Assembly: GCA_040902585.1 (NCBI GenBank)
Contig: JBBDXA010000119.1
Coordinates: 1-31,142 of the forward strand
Source: JBBDXA01 sp040902585
GTDB lineage: Bacteria > Planctomycetota > Phycisphaerae > Phycisphaerales > Phycisphaeraceae
Direction: 5' to 3'
Length of the DNA: 31,142 nucleotides
The notes beneath the pieces are model-generated. The model saw only the letters and a program-made list of their open reading frames with translations. It made no database searches and had not been told where the DNA came from. Below, piece after piece: positions 1 to 7,869 of this stretch (positions within the stretch are counted from its first letter, which is position 1; every line of letters begins with the position of its first letter). Position numbers and translations under genes: made by a program.

Positions 1-1152
1 GTTGACGTACCAGCCGTAGTTCGGCGCGCCTTCGGGCGTGCTCACGGCATTGGATCCCCAGCGCGTCATCTGAAGCGTGCCGCTGGCGCGGATCTGAATT
101 ACGTCGCCTTTCTCGATGCGCAGGCCGGTGCTCTTGAAGGAGCGCGGGGCCAGTTCATTATCCGTGAGGGTCAGGGCCGCGCGCATCTCTTCGCTGCCGC
201 CGTCGCGCTCGGCGCGGACCACCGCCGAGAGCGGCAGGGCGAAGCTGCCGTACTCCGTCGCCAGCGCGAACTCCTTCTGCACGATCGAGCCGGTCATGGT
301 GAAGTCCTGCGTTTCCAGCACATCCTTCATCGACATGATCTTGTTGGGATCGACGTTGAAATCATCAGGACCGGCCATTTCGTTGAGCTTGCTCAGGATC
401 GTGCGCAGCTCCGCGGCGCGCGGCCCGTCCTGCGTCGAAGCCGCCAGCGGCAGGAGCACGTCGCGGATGCCGGGGCCGAACGTGAGCAGTTCCTCGCCCG
501 CGTGCTTGCGCGTCGGCGCATCATCGGAGGCGAGGCCTTCGAGGTAACCGGCGATGCGTTCCTTCACGCCCGGCCGACTCTCAAGGCCCGGCTTGAAGCG
601 GCGAATCTTCTCGATCGGCACTGTCAACCTGCCGAAGCGGGTTTCGATATCCACGCTCTTGACCTTCAGCTTGCCCGTCAGCACCGTGCCGTCGGACAGG
701 AAGAATTCGATCATGTTCGGATCGGTGGATTTTTCAGCCTTGCGCGGCGACTCCTCGGGTTTCGGCTCGTCGGTCCTTTCACCTGAAACGACCGCCAGCT
801 TCTTCTTGATCACGTCAATCTGCTTCGCGGCTTCCTTCGCCTGCTCGATCACCTCCGCCGGATCCTTCACCTCCTGGGCAATCGCCTGCAACTTCGCCAG
901 CACCGCCTCAGTCTGCGCGAGCTGTGCCTTCAGTGCGGCTATTTCCGCGGCCTTGCGCTCCTCCTCCGCGCCAGGCGGCAGGGCCGGGCGCGGAATCGCC
1001 ACCTTCACCTGCTCCAACTCAACCACATCAACCAGGGCATCCAGGATTACCTCCTCACCACCCAGAATGATGACATCACCGCGCACACTCGGCGTCCACA
1101 TTGCGCCCAAGAGCAGCGCGGCCACAGCGAATTTCACACGCACGTCGTGCAT
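1..1152 (-). CDS. Secreted coiled-coil protein with duplicated beta module, partial (C-terminus beyond left edge)
   Basis: The frame is open from an ATG at 1152 to base 1 (384 codons, no stop), so the C-terminus is missing. A strong Shine-Dalgarno AAAGGAGG at 1157-1164 fixes the start. Residues 1-24 look like a signal peptide (basic start, hydrophobic AVAALLLGAMW). Residues 62-122 are rich in Ala, Glu, Lys and Gln with heptad-like spacing, so a coiled coil is likely. Two similar segments follow, about 152-187 (DGTVLTGKLKVKSVDIETRF onwards) and about 280-314 (FTMTGSIVQKEFALATEYG onwards). Both share a G-x(n)-fG-x-l-x-lPl-x-x-i pattern, which suggests an internal duplication. Residues 336-384 (TGLRIEKGDVIQIRASG and GAPNYGWY) resemble the start of a galactose-binding/PA-IL-like sandwich domain. 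Function is unknown; an envelope or extracellular location is inferred from the signal peptide. Confidence 0.7.
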   Translation of the reverse strand, partial: MHDVRVKFAVAALLLGAMWTPSVRGDVIILGGEEVILDALVDVVELEQVKVAIPRPALPPGAEEERKAAEIAALKAQLAQTEAVLAKLQAIAQEVKDPAEVIEQAKEAAKQIDVIKKKLAVVSGERTDEPKPEESPRKAEKSTDPNMIEFFLSDGTVLTGKLKVKSVDIETRFGRLTVPIEKIRRFKPGLESRPGVKERIAGYLEGLASDDAPTRKHAGEELLTFGPGIRDVLLPLAASTQDGPRAAELRTILSKLNEMAGPDDFNVDPNKIMSMKDVLETQDFTMTGSIVQKEFALATEYGSFALPLSAVVRAERDGGSEEMRAALTLTDNELAPRSFKSTGLRIEKGDVIQIRASGTLQMTRWGSNAVSTPEGAPNYGWYVN

Positions 1153-1241
1153 GACGCCTCCTTTGGAAACGAACGAATCAGGAATCAAACCCCGATCCTA
1201 CATCGAAAGACGCGGCGAGTCACGGAGTTTCTGCCAGGTTG

Positions 1242-2705
1242 TTACTTTCCCAGCAGTTTCTTCATCGCCTCGACCAGCACTTTCTCGACAGCGGGCGAGG
1301 TGCGCGAGACGATGCCTGTCTCATAACCGCCCTGTTCGTAGGCGATCGCGGTGCCGATGTAGCCGGGGCCGTAGTCGCCGTAAGCCGCCATGGCGATGAA
1401 GGCATCAGGGCGAAATTTCTGAGATTCGAGCTGATATTCGACGAAGAGTTCGCCGGGCATGTGCAGCACCCGCGCGGGGCCGAGCGCGAGCAGGCCGATG
1501 TCAATCGTCTTCTTCGCGCGGACCCGGCGGGCATACGCCAGATCGCGGGCCGCACGACTGATCGCCACCAGCGGGGCATCGGCCTTCTTCAAGGTCTCGA
1601 TCATCGCTGTTTCATCCTCCAGGCGCGGGCTCAATGGCAGCAGCACGCTTTCGGCTTTCCATGCGACATCCTCCGCGCTGATCGGCATCCTCTTCGCGCC
1701 TTCCCACGCGCCCTTCATGCCCTCGGCCAGCCGGCCCGCCAGTTCATCGCGGCGAGGCGGTGAGCCATCGTTGTATTTCCCTGCCGCGACATTCCCGCCC
1801 GCGCCGTTGAAGTGAATGTGCGTGATGCCCGTGTCCTTCTCGCGCTGGTTGCGCGCCAGGCCGACGAAATCACACGAGACCCCACCCTTGCCGTAGTGGC
1901 TCTGCGGATGCGTGGCGTACCAGGTGAGAACCGCCACGGGTTTGTCGCCGTCGAAGAAAGTCACGAGCCTGAGCAGCGGATCGATCACGCCTTCGGGCGC
2001 GGCAATCGCCTCTTCGTTGCGCGTCGAACTCATGCGCCCCAGCGACACGCGCCCCAGCGGCCCGAGGATGCGCCGGTTGGAAGCAACGCGATCCACCTTC
2101 GCCGTGCCGAGCGCGATGTGCGTGATGGCGCGGGGCGATTCCATCGCCCCGGCTGCCGCGGCTGCCGTGCGCTCGATACACTCCCGGGCGAACTTCACAT
2201 CAAAGAGCTTGTCGCCGTGCCCGTACTGACGGGCGATGTCATCAGCGGAAAAATCGCAGCCCGGGGCATCGTGCGGATGCAGAGCATGAATCGAAACGCG
2301 ATCGGCCGTCGTGCCCGCAGCCTTGGCGATCGCTTCGACAAACGCATCGTGCCCGCTGTTGCCGATGCCGATCCAGTCCACCGCGACGAGCACGATGGGC
2401 TTGTCATTCGTGAGGAACACAATCCCGCGCAGGCTGAGCTTATCGACGATCTCCTTCGCCGGCGGCACCAGCCCGTCACACAGCGGCGTGCCGATCGGCG
2501 GGGTGACATCAACTTCAAACGTCGCAATCTTCAGCGGCGCGGCGAAGGTTGATGCGGCACAAAGAAGAATGACCATCAACACGCTTCCACGCCCAAGCCC
2601 GATGGCGAGTCCGCGAGCCGTCGGGGTATCGGCCGCCGGTCGTCGGAAGTACCCCGACGGCTCGCCGAGCCTCGCCATCGGGCTTGAGGGATTCACTTTC
2701 AACAT
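1242..2705 (-). CDS. Secreted neutral/alkaline ceramidase-like protein
   Basis: 487 aa. The mature part begins near APLKIATFEVDVTPPIGTPL, the N-terminal signature of neutral/alkaline non-lysosomal ceramidase-like proteins. It also has an SIHALHPHDAPG motif (His-rich, probable metal site) and a WYATHPQSHYG segment. Related family members hydrolyse ceramide-type amides, but many planctomycete copies are shorter and uncharacterised, so the substrate is open. The start at 2705 has a good ribosome site (GAGGT about 6 nt upstream) and lies 3 nt after the stop of the upstream heme c gene, so translation is probably coupled. Residues 7-38 are encoded by an inverted repeat (2594-2686). Without it the N-terminus would be MLKVNP followed by RGSVLMVILLCAASTFA, a normal signal peptide. 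An alternative start at 2576 (GGAAG 7 nt upstream) would remove the repeat but leave a very short signal. Confidence 0.8.
   Translation of the reverse strand: MLKVNPSSPMARLGEPSGYFRRPAADTPTARGLAIGLGRGSVLMVILLCAASTFAAPLKIATFEVDVTPPIGTPLCDGLVPPAKEIVDKLSLRGIVFLTNDKPIVLVAVDWIGIGNSGHDAFVEAIAKAAGTTADRVSIHALHPHDAPGCDFSADDIARQYGHGDKLFDVKFARECIERTAAAAAGAMESPRAITHIALGTAKVDRVASNRRILGPLGRVSLGRMSSTRNEEAIAAPEGVIDPLLRLVTFFDGDKPVAVLTWYATHPQSHYGKGGVSCDFVGLARNQREKDTGITHIHFNGAGGNVAAGKYNDGSPPRRDELAGRLAEGMKGAWEGAKRMPISAEDVAWKAESVLLPLSPRLEDETAMIETLKKADAPLVAISRAARDLAYARRVRAKKTIDIGLLALGPARVLHMPGELFVEYQLESQKFRPDAFIAMAAYGDYGPGYIGTAIAYEQGGYETGIVSRTSPAVEKVLVEAMKKLLGK
2594..2686. repeat. 93-nt inverted repeat inside the signal-peptide coding region
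   Basis: The left arm 2594-2628 and right arm 2650-2686 are reverse complements apart from a 2-nt indel and a neighbouring mismatch. Both read CAAGCCCGATGGCGAG at the outer end and GAGCCGTCGGGGTA at the inner end. The left arm plus one base (2594-2629) recurs identically over 36 nt at 13777-13812. The element is 93 nt, exactly 31 codons, and keeps the reading frame of the ceramidase-like gene. Confidence 0.9.
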
Positions 2706-2708
2706 TAT

Positions 2709-5300
2709 TCACCTCGCCTTCATCAGGTATGCGATCAGATCCGCCATGCCTTGCTTATCCATGCCCTGCTCGAGTGCTTCGGGCATCAGCGACAGGCCGG
2801 TGCTTTGGATGGATTCGATGTCGACGCGGAGGAGCGTGTGTTTTTCCGCCTTGGGGCCGACGATTTCGAGACTGGTGCCGGTTTCGCCGGTGATCAGGCC
2901 GGTGTGAATCTCGCCGTCCTTCATGCGGATCGTGTAGCTGGTGAAGAGCGGATTCACTTCGCGGTTGGGGTCGATGACGTTGAGCAGGATCGCCTCGGCT
3001 CCGCGCGCCGCCATCGCGGCGAGGTTGGGGCCGACTTCGTTGCCGGTGCCGTCGAGCTTGTGGCACACGGCACAGCGCTCGGCGAAAAGCTTGCTGCCTT
3101 TGTCCACATCACCTTCAAGCTTGAGCGCGGGTTCAAAGGCTTCATGTTCCTTCTCGCGGCGAGGTTCGTTGTTGATAGGTTTGGGCGCAGGCGTCGCGGG
3201 CAGGGCGGCGAGCGGGTCTTTCACGGCGCGGGCGAGGCCGTCGGCGAGGGCATCCGTAATTGCCCTGCTGAGCCTCTGATCGGTCTTGGCAATCGTTTCG
3301 GCGGCCCGCTTGACGGCTTCAACCTGATCCGCGCGGTTGAGTCGCCCTGTCATCTGCGCCAGCGCGGAAAGTACGCCCTGATCGTCCTTCCTTTCCACGA
3401 TCAGTCCGAACTCACTCGCCCGCGCCAGAAGCTCACCGCTGACATCAAGCGAAGAACTCAGCACCGCCAGGCGCATCCATTTGTCCAGATAGTCGCTCCT
3501 GAGGATGGTGGCGAGCGGCTCGATCTTCTGCTTGTCGCGCCGCGTGCCCAGCGCCCAAGCGAGCTGATATTTCACGTCCGCGCTCGGATGATCGGCCAGC
3601 TTGTCCAGAGCGGTCCGAAGCGCGGGTGAGTTCGGATTCACCTCAACAGCCAGATTGATTGCATGCTCCAGGATTGACGGCCATTTTGACTCCAGCGAGC
3701 GGAGCAGAGTCGGCTCATCCAGCGCGTCGAGTCCACGCAGAACATAAAGGTCATGAACGGCCTCGGTGAGCCTTCTAAATTTGCCCGCTTGCTGCCGAAG
3801 GATCGGAATCGCGGCCGGGTCCTGTCGCGTGTAGAGCAGTCGTGCCGCCGTCTCGCGTTGCCATGCATTGAAGTAGGCCAGCGCGTAAGCCAGGTCCTCG
3901 GTTGCCGCCTTGCTCATCGCAAGGGTCACGCGTCGCGTGTAGTCTTTGGCGGGCACAATCCGCCAGATGCGGCCCTTTCCCTGTCCGCTCGTCAGATCCA
4001 AGTGCTTCTTGATGGCAGGCGGCAGGCTCGCGGGGTGCTCGATCACCTCACGATACATGTCGAGCACATACAGACAACCATCCGGCCCTTCGCCGAACTG
4101 CACCGGACGGAACCAGATGTCGGTCGAGGCGAGGAACTCCTTGTTCCCATCGATGCGTTCTCCACTGAATACGATGCGGCTTTGAGTCAGTAGCTCACTC
4201 TTGGTGAGTTTTTTTCGGTGCACGATGTTCGATCCGACATCGCCGATGAACGCCATGCCGCGCAGCTCCGGCAGCGCATCGCCGCGATAGATGGTGACGC
4301 CGGTGGAGCCTGTGAAGTAGCCGGCCGCGCGCCCGCCGCCCTCAACAGGCCCGGGCACAGCGCCTTTCACGCGCAGCTCCGTGCGCAGGATGCGCCAAGG
4401 TTCGACGGGGCTGATGCGATACACCTCCGCCTGCGGCCCGTCCTCGGCAATACTCACGCGCGGCCCCGGCGCAGCGAGAAACGGATTCCGCTCCACATCT
4501 TCAAGCTCGAACATGACCTGTTGAAGATGATCGCTGTTGGAACACACAAACTTGCGACCGAAGTCGTCAAAGCACATGCCGTGCTGCGCTCCGCCGCTGG
4601 TGGCTTCGAACTTAAGTGTGCGCGGGTCGAAGGCGAAGTCGCGCCCGCGCACGTTGACCGCCGCTTGCGGCTTCGCGCTGGGCGCATCAACTTCGTTCTT
4701 CAACGTCGTCGCCACCGTCTTAATCGTCCCGCCATTCGAACTGGCCGCCCCGTGTATGCGATTGTCCAGCCCCCATCTGAAACTGTTCAGCAGTCCCTGC
4801 ACGTTCTGCGTGCCGAAGCCGGTGTAGATCACTTTGCGGTAATCCGCGACGCCATCGCCGTTGGTATCTTTGCAGTAGAGAATATCCGGTGCCGCGGCGA
4901 CGAAGATGCCGCCGTCCCAGCAGAAGACCGCAGTGGGCCAGGCGAGCTTGTCTATATAGATGGTGGATTTATCGAAGACGCCATCGTCGTTGGTGTCGAT
5001 GAGCAGGCGCACGCAGCCGCCGTCTTTGGGCTGGGATTCGGGATAGTCGCGCATCTCGACGACAAAGAGTTTGCCATCTTCATCGAAGCACATGGCGATC
5101 GGATCGCTGACCACCGGCTCACTCGCGGCGAGCTCGACGGCGTAGCCCGGCGCGATCTTGAAGGCCTTGATTGCCTCGGCGGGCTCCAGCGGCTTGATGC
5201 GCGGAAGCTGATCGGCGAAGTCCGGCTCCGCCGCCTTCGCGGGCAGCAGCGTGGCCAGTATCATCAGCGCCGACAGCAAGGCTCGGTAGGTCATGGTCAT
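2709..5300 (-). CDS. PVC-type membrane-bound dehydrogenase with C-terminal cytochrome c
   Basis: 863 aa with an N-terminal signal peptide (TYRALLSALMILATLLPAKA). The first half is a six-bladed beta-propeller of the PQQ/sugar-dehydrogenase type. It carries Asp/Asn/Gly-rich calcium-type loops such as DTNDDGVFD and DTNGDGVADY, and LYVLDMYREVIEHP. A helical, HEAT-like region follows (about 450-720). The C-terminus is a cytochrome c domain with the heme site CAVCH at 743-747, GPNL just after it, and a distal Met in SLMP near residue 839. This architecture is very common in Planctomycetota and Verrucomicrobia, where members are thought to oxidise sugars or related compounds in the periplasm; the substrate is not known. 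It is the first gene of a minus-strand pair with the ceramidase-like gene (3-nt spacer). The 71-nt region to the divergent DUF2721 gene must hold its promoter. Confidence 0.9.
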   Translation of the reverse strand: MTMTYRALLSALMILATLLPAKAAEPDFADQLPRIKPLEPAEAIKAFKIAPGYAVELAASEPVVSDPIAMCFDEDGKLFVVEMRDYPESQPKDGGCVRLLIDTNDDGVFDKSTIYIDKLAWPTAVFCWDGGIFVAAAPDILYCKDTNGDGVADYRKVIYTGFGTQNVQGLLNSFRWGLDNRIHGAASSNGGTIKTVATTLKNEVDAPSAKPQAAVNVRGRDFAFDPRTLKFEATSGGAQHGMCFDDFGRKFVCSNSDHLQQVMFELEDVERNPFLAAPGPRVSIAEDGPQAEVYRISPVEPWRILRTELRVKGAVPGPVEGGGRAAGYFTGSTGVTIYRGDALPELRGMAFIGDVGSNIVHRKKLTKSELLTQSRIVFSGERIDGNKEFLASTDIWFRPVQFGEGPDGCLYVLDMYREVIEHPASLPPAIKKHLDLTSGQGKGRIWRIVPAKDYTRRVTLAMSKAATEDLAYALAYFNAWQRETAARLLYTRQDPAAIPILRQQAGKFRRLTEAVHDLYVLRGLDALDEPTLLRSLESKWPSILEHAINLAVEVNPNSPALRTALDKLADHPSADVKYQLAWALGTRRDKQKIEPLATILRSDYLDKWMRLAVLSSSLDVSGELLARASEFGLIVERKDDQGVLSALAQMTGRLNRADQVEAVKRAAETIAKTDQRLSRAITDALADGLARAVKDPLAALPATPAPKPINNEPRREKEHEAFEPALKLEGDVDKGSKLFAERCAVCHKLDGTGNEVGPNLAAMAARGAEAILLNVIDPNREVNPLFTSYTIRMKDGEIHTGLITGETGTSLEIVGPKAEKHTLLRVDIESIQSTGLSLMPEALEQGMDKQGMADLIAYLMKAR

Positions 5301-5371
5301 ATAGTAAACGTCCCGGGGCGAATTCGAGTCGATCGCGCGAGTTCCCCGATGATGATCCTACCCGGCAGACT

Positions 5372-5869
5372 ATGATTCGTGTCATGCCAAATGTTGTTCA
5401 AGTCATTCAGTTGCTGGTTGCTCCCGTGGTGATGATCTCCGCGTGCGGGTTGCTGTGCCTGGCTCTATACAATCGATTAGGCACGATCGTGGGCCGGGCC
5501 AGAGCGTTTCTTAAGGAACGGTTTGATGCGGTGGATAGGCTTTCCGCGATGGAGCTGGACGAGCAGACGTCGGCTGAGGCCCACCTCATCCGCAAGCGCC
5601 TGGGCGTGCTGGAAGCGCAGGTCCGACACATCGTCGCCCGCGCCAGGCTGGTGCGCGCCGGCTTGTTCTGCCTGTTGGCCACCGTGCTGTGCATGCTGGC
5701 CTGCTCGATCGCCCTGGGGCTTTCACTGCTGGTCCCGATCCAGTGGGCGGCAGTGGTGTTCTTCGCCATGGGCGTCGTCGCCATGGGCGCGGGCACCACG
5801 CTGGCGATGATCGAGCTGATGCGGGCGCTGGATCCGCTCGTGATTGAGCAGACAGGCATGATCGAGTGA
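5372..5869 (+). CDS. DUF2721 family membrane protein
   Basis: 165 aa. The N-terminal segment VVQVIQLLVAPVVMISACGLLCLALYNRL is typical of DUF2721: a membrane helix ending in N-R-L and followed by a charged region (RARAFLKERFDAVDRL). After a hydrophilic helical stretch (about 45-95) come two close membrane helices, about 97-120 and 127-150. The function of the family is unknown. The start may be ATG 5372 or ATG 5384; neither has a clear ribosome site. It is divergent from the heme c/propeller gene and precedes the exported cyclophilin on the same strand by 90 nt. Confidence 0.8.
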   Translation: MIRVMPNVVQVIQLLVAPVVMISACGLLCLALYNRLGTIVGRARAFLKERFDAVDRLSAMELDEQTSAEAHLIRKRLGVLEAQVRHIVARARLVRAGLFCLLATVLCMLACSIALGLSLLVPIQWAAVVFFAMGVVAMGAGTTLAMIELMRALDPLVIEQTGMIE

Positions 5870-5959
5870 ACGGTGCCGGGCGGCAGGACCATCGGAGGAG
5901 GGCCTGAGCGATGAAGGCCGAAGCCGCTACAATGCCCAGCCCACTAAAAGGAGTACACC

Positions 5960-6634
5960 ATGCAACTGTTACTGATTATCGCACTCATCACGCTCTGTCT
6001 CTCGGGCGTGTCGTTCGCCGCGGACACCGCCAGTGACGGCGCGGTCACCGCCATCGACAAGTTCATCGCCGAGCAGAAGGAAGCCGGCAAGATCAACACG
6101 GAGAAGGAAGGTTGGAAGACCCGCCTGCCCAAGCCGCCCAAGGCGACGTTTGACGACAAGCACGAATACTTCTGGGTCATGGAAACGAGCAAGGGCAAGG
6201 TCACCATCAAGCTCATGCCCATGGTTGCGCCGATGCACGTCTCCAGCACGATCTACCTCGCCCGCCTCGGTTTCTACGATGACCTTTCCTTCCACCGCGT
6301 CATCAGCGACTTCATGGCGCAGGGCGGCTGCCCGCTGGGCACCGGCACCGGCGGCCCCGGCTACAAGTACGATGGCGAGTTCGACAAGAGCGTCAAGCAC
6401 GACAAGCCTTACCTGCTCTCCATGGCCAACGCCGGCCCGGGCACGGACGGCTCGCAGTTTTTCCTCACCTTCGTGAAGACGCCGTGGCTCGACGGCAACC
6501 ACTCGATCTTCGGCGAGATCGTCGAAGGCACCGATGTCATCGACACGCTCAACAAGCTCGGCACGCAGTCGGGCCGCCCGAAGGAAGCGCTGGGCATGAA
6601 GAAGACGTACATCGAAGTCAAAGAGAAAAAGTAA
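5960..6634 (+). CDS. Exported cyclophilin-type peptidyl-prolyl cis-trans isomerase
   Basis: 224 aa. A strong ribosome site AAAGGAG (5947-5953) lies 6 nt before the ATG. Residues 1-20 form a signal peptide (LLLIIALITLCLSGVSFA). Cyclophilin motifs are clear: FHRVI at 111-115 with the catalytic Arg113, MAQGG at 119-123, GSQFFLTF at 164-171 and WLDGNHSIFG at 176-185. The Trp and His that line the proline pocket are present. An insert of about 50 residues between the signal and the domain is hydrophilic. The protein should catalyse proline isomerisation outside the cytoplasm as a general folding aid. The stop lies 10 nt before a G homopolymer next to the assembly gap, so the link to prmC is not proven. 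Confidence 0.93.
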   Translation: MQLLLIIALITLCLSGVSFAADTASDGAVTAIDKFIAEQKEAGKINTEKEGWKTRLPKPPKATFDDKHEYFWVMETSKGKVTIKLMPMVAPMHVSSTIYLARLGFYDDLSFHRVISDFMAQGGCPLGTGTGGPGYKYDGEFDKSVKHDKPYLLSMANAGPGTDGSQFFLTFVKTPWLDGNHSIFGEIVEGTDVIDTLNKLGTQSGRPKEALGMKKTYIEVKEKK

Positions 6635-6644
6635 ACGCGCGGCC

Positions 6645-6678
6645 GGGGGGGGGGGGGGCAANNNNNNNNNNCCCCCCC
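6645..6678. other. Assembly gap flanked by G and C homopolymers
   Basis: Bases 6662-6671 are N. On the left is a run of 14 G (6645-6658) and on the right a run of 7 C (6672-6678). Such a G/C pair facing a 10-N placeholder usually marks a scaffold join or a hard-to-sequence hairpin. The true length and order across this point are unknown. Confidence 0.95.
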
Positions 6679-6701
6679 GCCGAGCGCCATCAAATCAACG
6701 C

Positions 6702-7589
6702 ATGTCCAACCGCTCAACCAGCGAAGAGAAATGGACCACGCGCAGGCTCTTGGCGTGGACGGCTGAGCATTTCGAGAAAAAAGGCATCGACTCGCCGCGG
6801 CTCTCGGCGGAGATGCTGCTGGCGCATGTGCTCGGCGTGAAGCGGATCAAGCTTTTCATCGAGGCGGATCGCCCGGCCAGCGAACTGGAGCGGGCCGCCT
6901 TTCGCGATCTGGTCGAGCGCGCGATCCAGCATGAGCCGGTGGATTATCTCGTCGGCCACGCGCCGTTTTTTTCGATGATGTTCAAGGTCACGCCGGCCGT
7001 GCTCATCCCCCGGCCTTCGACCGAAACCCTCGTCGAACACATCATCCAACACGCCAAGCGCACGCCCGGCTACCGCAGCCCGCTCATTGCCGATGTCTGC
7101 ACCGGCTCGGGCATCATCGCTATCGCCCTGGCGAAACATCTGCCCGGCTGCCACGTGATCGCCACGGATATCAGCGATGAAGCACTCGCGATCGCGAAGG
7201 AAAATGCGCAGGCGCATGGCGTGACGCAGCACATCGATTTTCACCAGGGCAACCTGCTGGAGCCTTTGGGCGTGCAGCGCGTGCGGTACCTGGTGAGCAA
7301 TCCGCCTTACATCAGCGACGCGGAGTGGGCTCAAGTCGAGCCGAATGTGAAGGATTACGAACCGGAGCGCGCCCTGCGCGGCGGAGCGGATGGCTTGCAG
7401 TTGATTAGACCGTTGATCGCGCAGGCGAAGCGGTTTATCGAGCCGCCGGGACAGTTGGTCTTGGAAATAGCCGCGTCACAGAAGGAGGCGGTGCTGGCCT
7501 TGGCGCAGGAGGCGGGGTTGGAGAACGCGCACGTGCTGGCGGATCATGAAGGGTTGCCGCGCGTGCTGGTGGCGGAGGTGAATGAGTGA
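6702..7589 (+). CDS. prmC: Peptide chain release factor N5-glutamine methyltransferase
   Basis: 295 aa, the usual length for PrmC/HemK. The N-terminal helical domain (about 1-85, with ARMLL-like SAEMLLAHVLG) is followed by a class I SAM methyltransferase fold. The SAM-binding segment is ADVCTGSGIIAIALA (130-144) and the acidic residue after strand 2 is ATDIS. The diagnostic NPPY at 200-203 recognises the glutamine. PrmC methylates the GGQ glutamine of release factors RF1 and RF2. In many genomes it follows prfA, which is not seen here because the assembly gap lies just upstream. The gene converges on the antitoxin gene, with only 3 nt between the stops. No ribosome site is obvious before the ATG. 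Confidence 0.95.
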   Translation: MSNRSTSEEKWTTRRLLAWTAEHFEKKGIDSPRLSAEMLLAHVLGVKRIKLFIEADRPASELERAAFRDLVERAIQHEPVDYLVGHAPFFSMMFKVTPAVLIPRPSTETLVEHIIQHAKRTPGYRSPLIADVCTGSGIIAIALAKHLPGCHVIATDISDEALAIAKENAQAHGVTQHIDFHQGNLLEPLGVQRVRYLVSNPPYISDAEWAQVEPNVKDYEPERALRGGADGLQLIRPLIAQAKRFIEPPGQLVLEIAASQKEAVLALAQEAGLENAHVLADHEGLPRVLVAEVNE

Positions 7590-7592
7590 ACC

Positions 7593-7832
7593 TCACAGCT
7601 TGACAGTACGCCCTGGCGAGCAATCACGTGAGAAATCCAATCCGCACAGGTCAGGCCCATCGAGGAGGAATTGTTTGAAGTCGGCTGGCTTTCCAGTGAG
7701 TGCCTCATAGTCGCGCTCGGAGACCAACACGACAGCGTCGTTTCCGCGGACGATACGTTGAGGGCCTTTGGTCTGGGCGAGATTGAAGACCTCGCTGAGC
7801 TTGTTCTTGGCGTCGGCCAGTTTCCATTCCAT
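7593..7832 (-). CDS. Phd/YefM-type antitoxin without a visible toxin partner
   Basis: 79 aa. The N-terminus MEWKLADAKNKLSEVFNLAQ followed by GPQRIVRGNDAVVLVSERDYEAL is the Phd/YefM (prevent-host-death) fold. It should be a DNA-binding dimer that normally represses its own operon and neutralises a Doc, RelE or VapC toxin with its C-terminal tail. The next gene downstream is prmC on the opposite strand, ending 3 nt away, and the gene upstream is a glycosyltransferase. No toxin-like ORF is adjacent, so this is an orphan or a remnant. The C-terminal tail (FLLDGPDLCGLDFSRD) is short but intact. Confidence 0.85.
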   Translation of the reverse strand: MEWKLADAKNKLSEVFNLAQTKGPQRIVRGNDAVVLVSERDYEALTGKPADFKQFLLDGPDLCGLDFSRDCSPGRTVKL

Positions 7833-7869
7833 CGCGAATCTCCACAGGGCTATTCAGTTTAGCGCCTCT

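Noticed and set aside
4218..5375. A 385-codon open frame on the plus strand
   Set aside because: It is antisense to the propeller domain of the heme c protein and has no domain or ribosome site.
6645..6678. G-run and C-run as a natural hairpin or G-quadruplex
   Set aside because: They flank a 10-N placeholder, so the true sequence is unknown and an assembly artefact is more likely.
7435..7623. A short minus-strand frame near the antitoxin as its toxin
   Set aside because: It overlaps prmC in antisense, is Pro/Arg-rich and shows no toxin motif.
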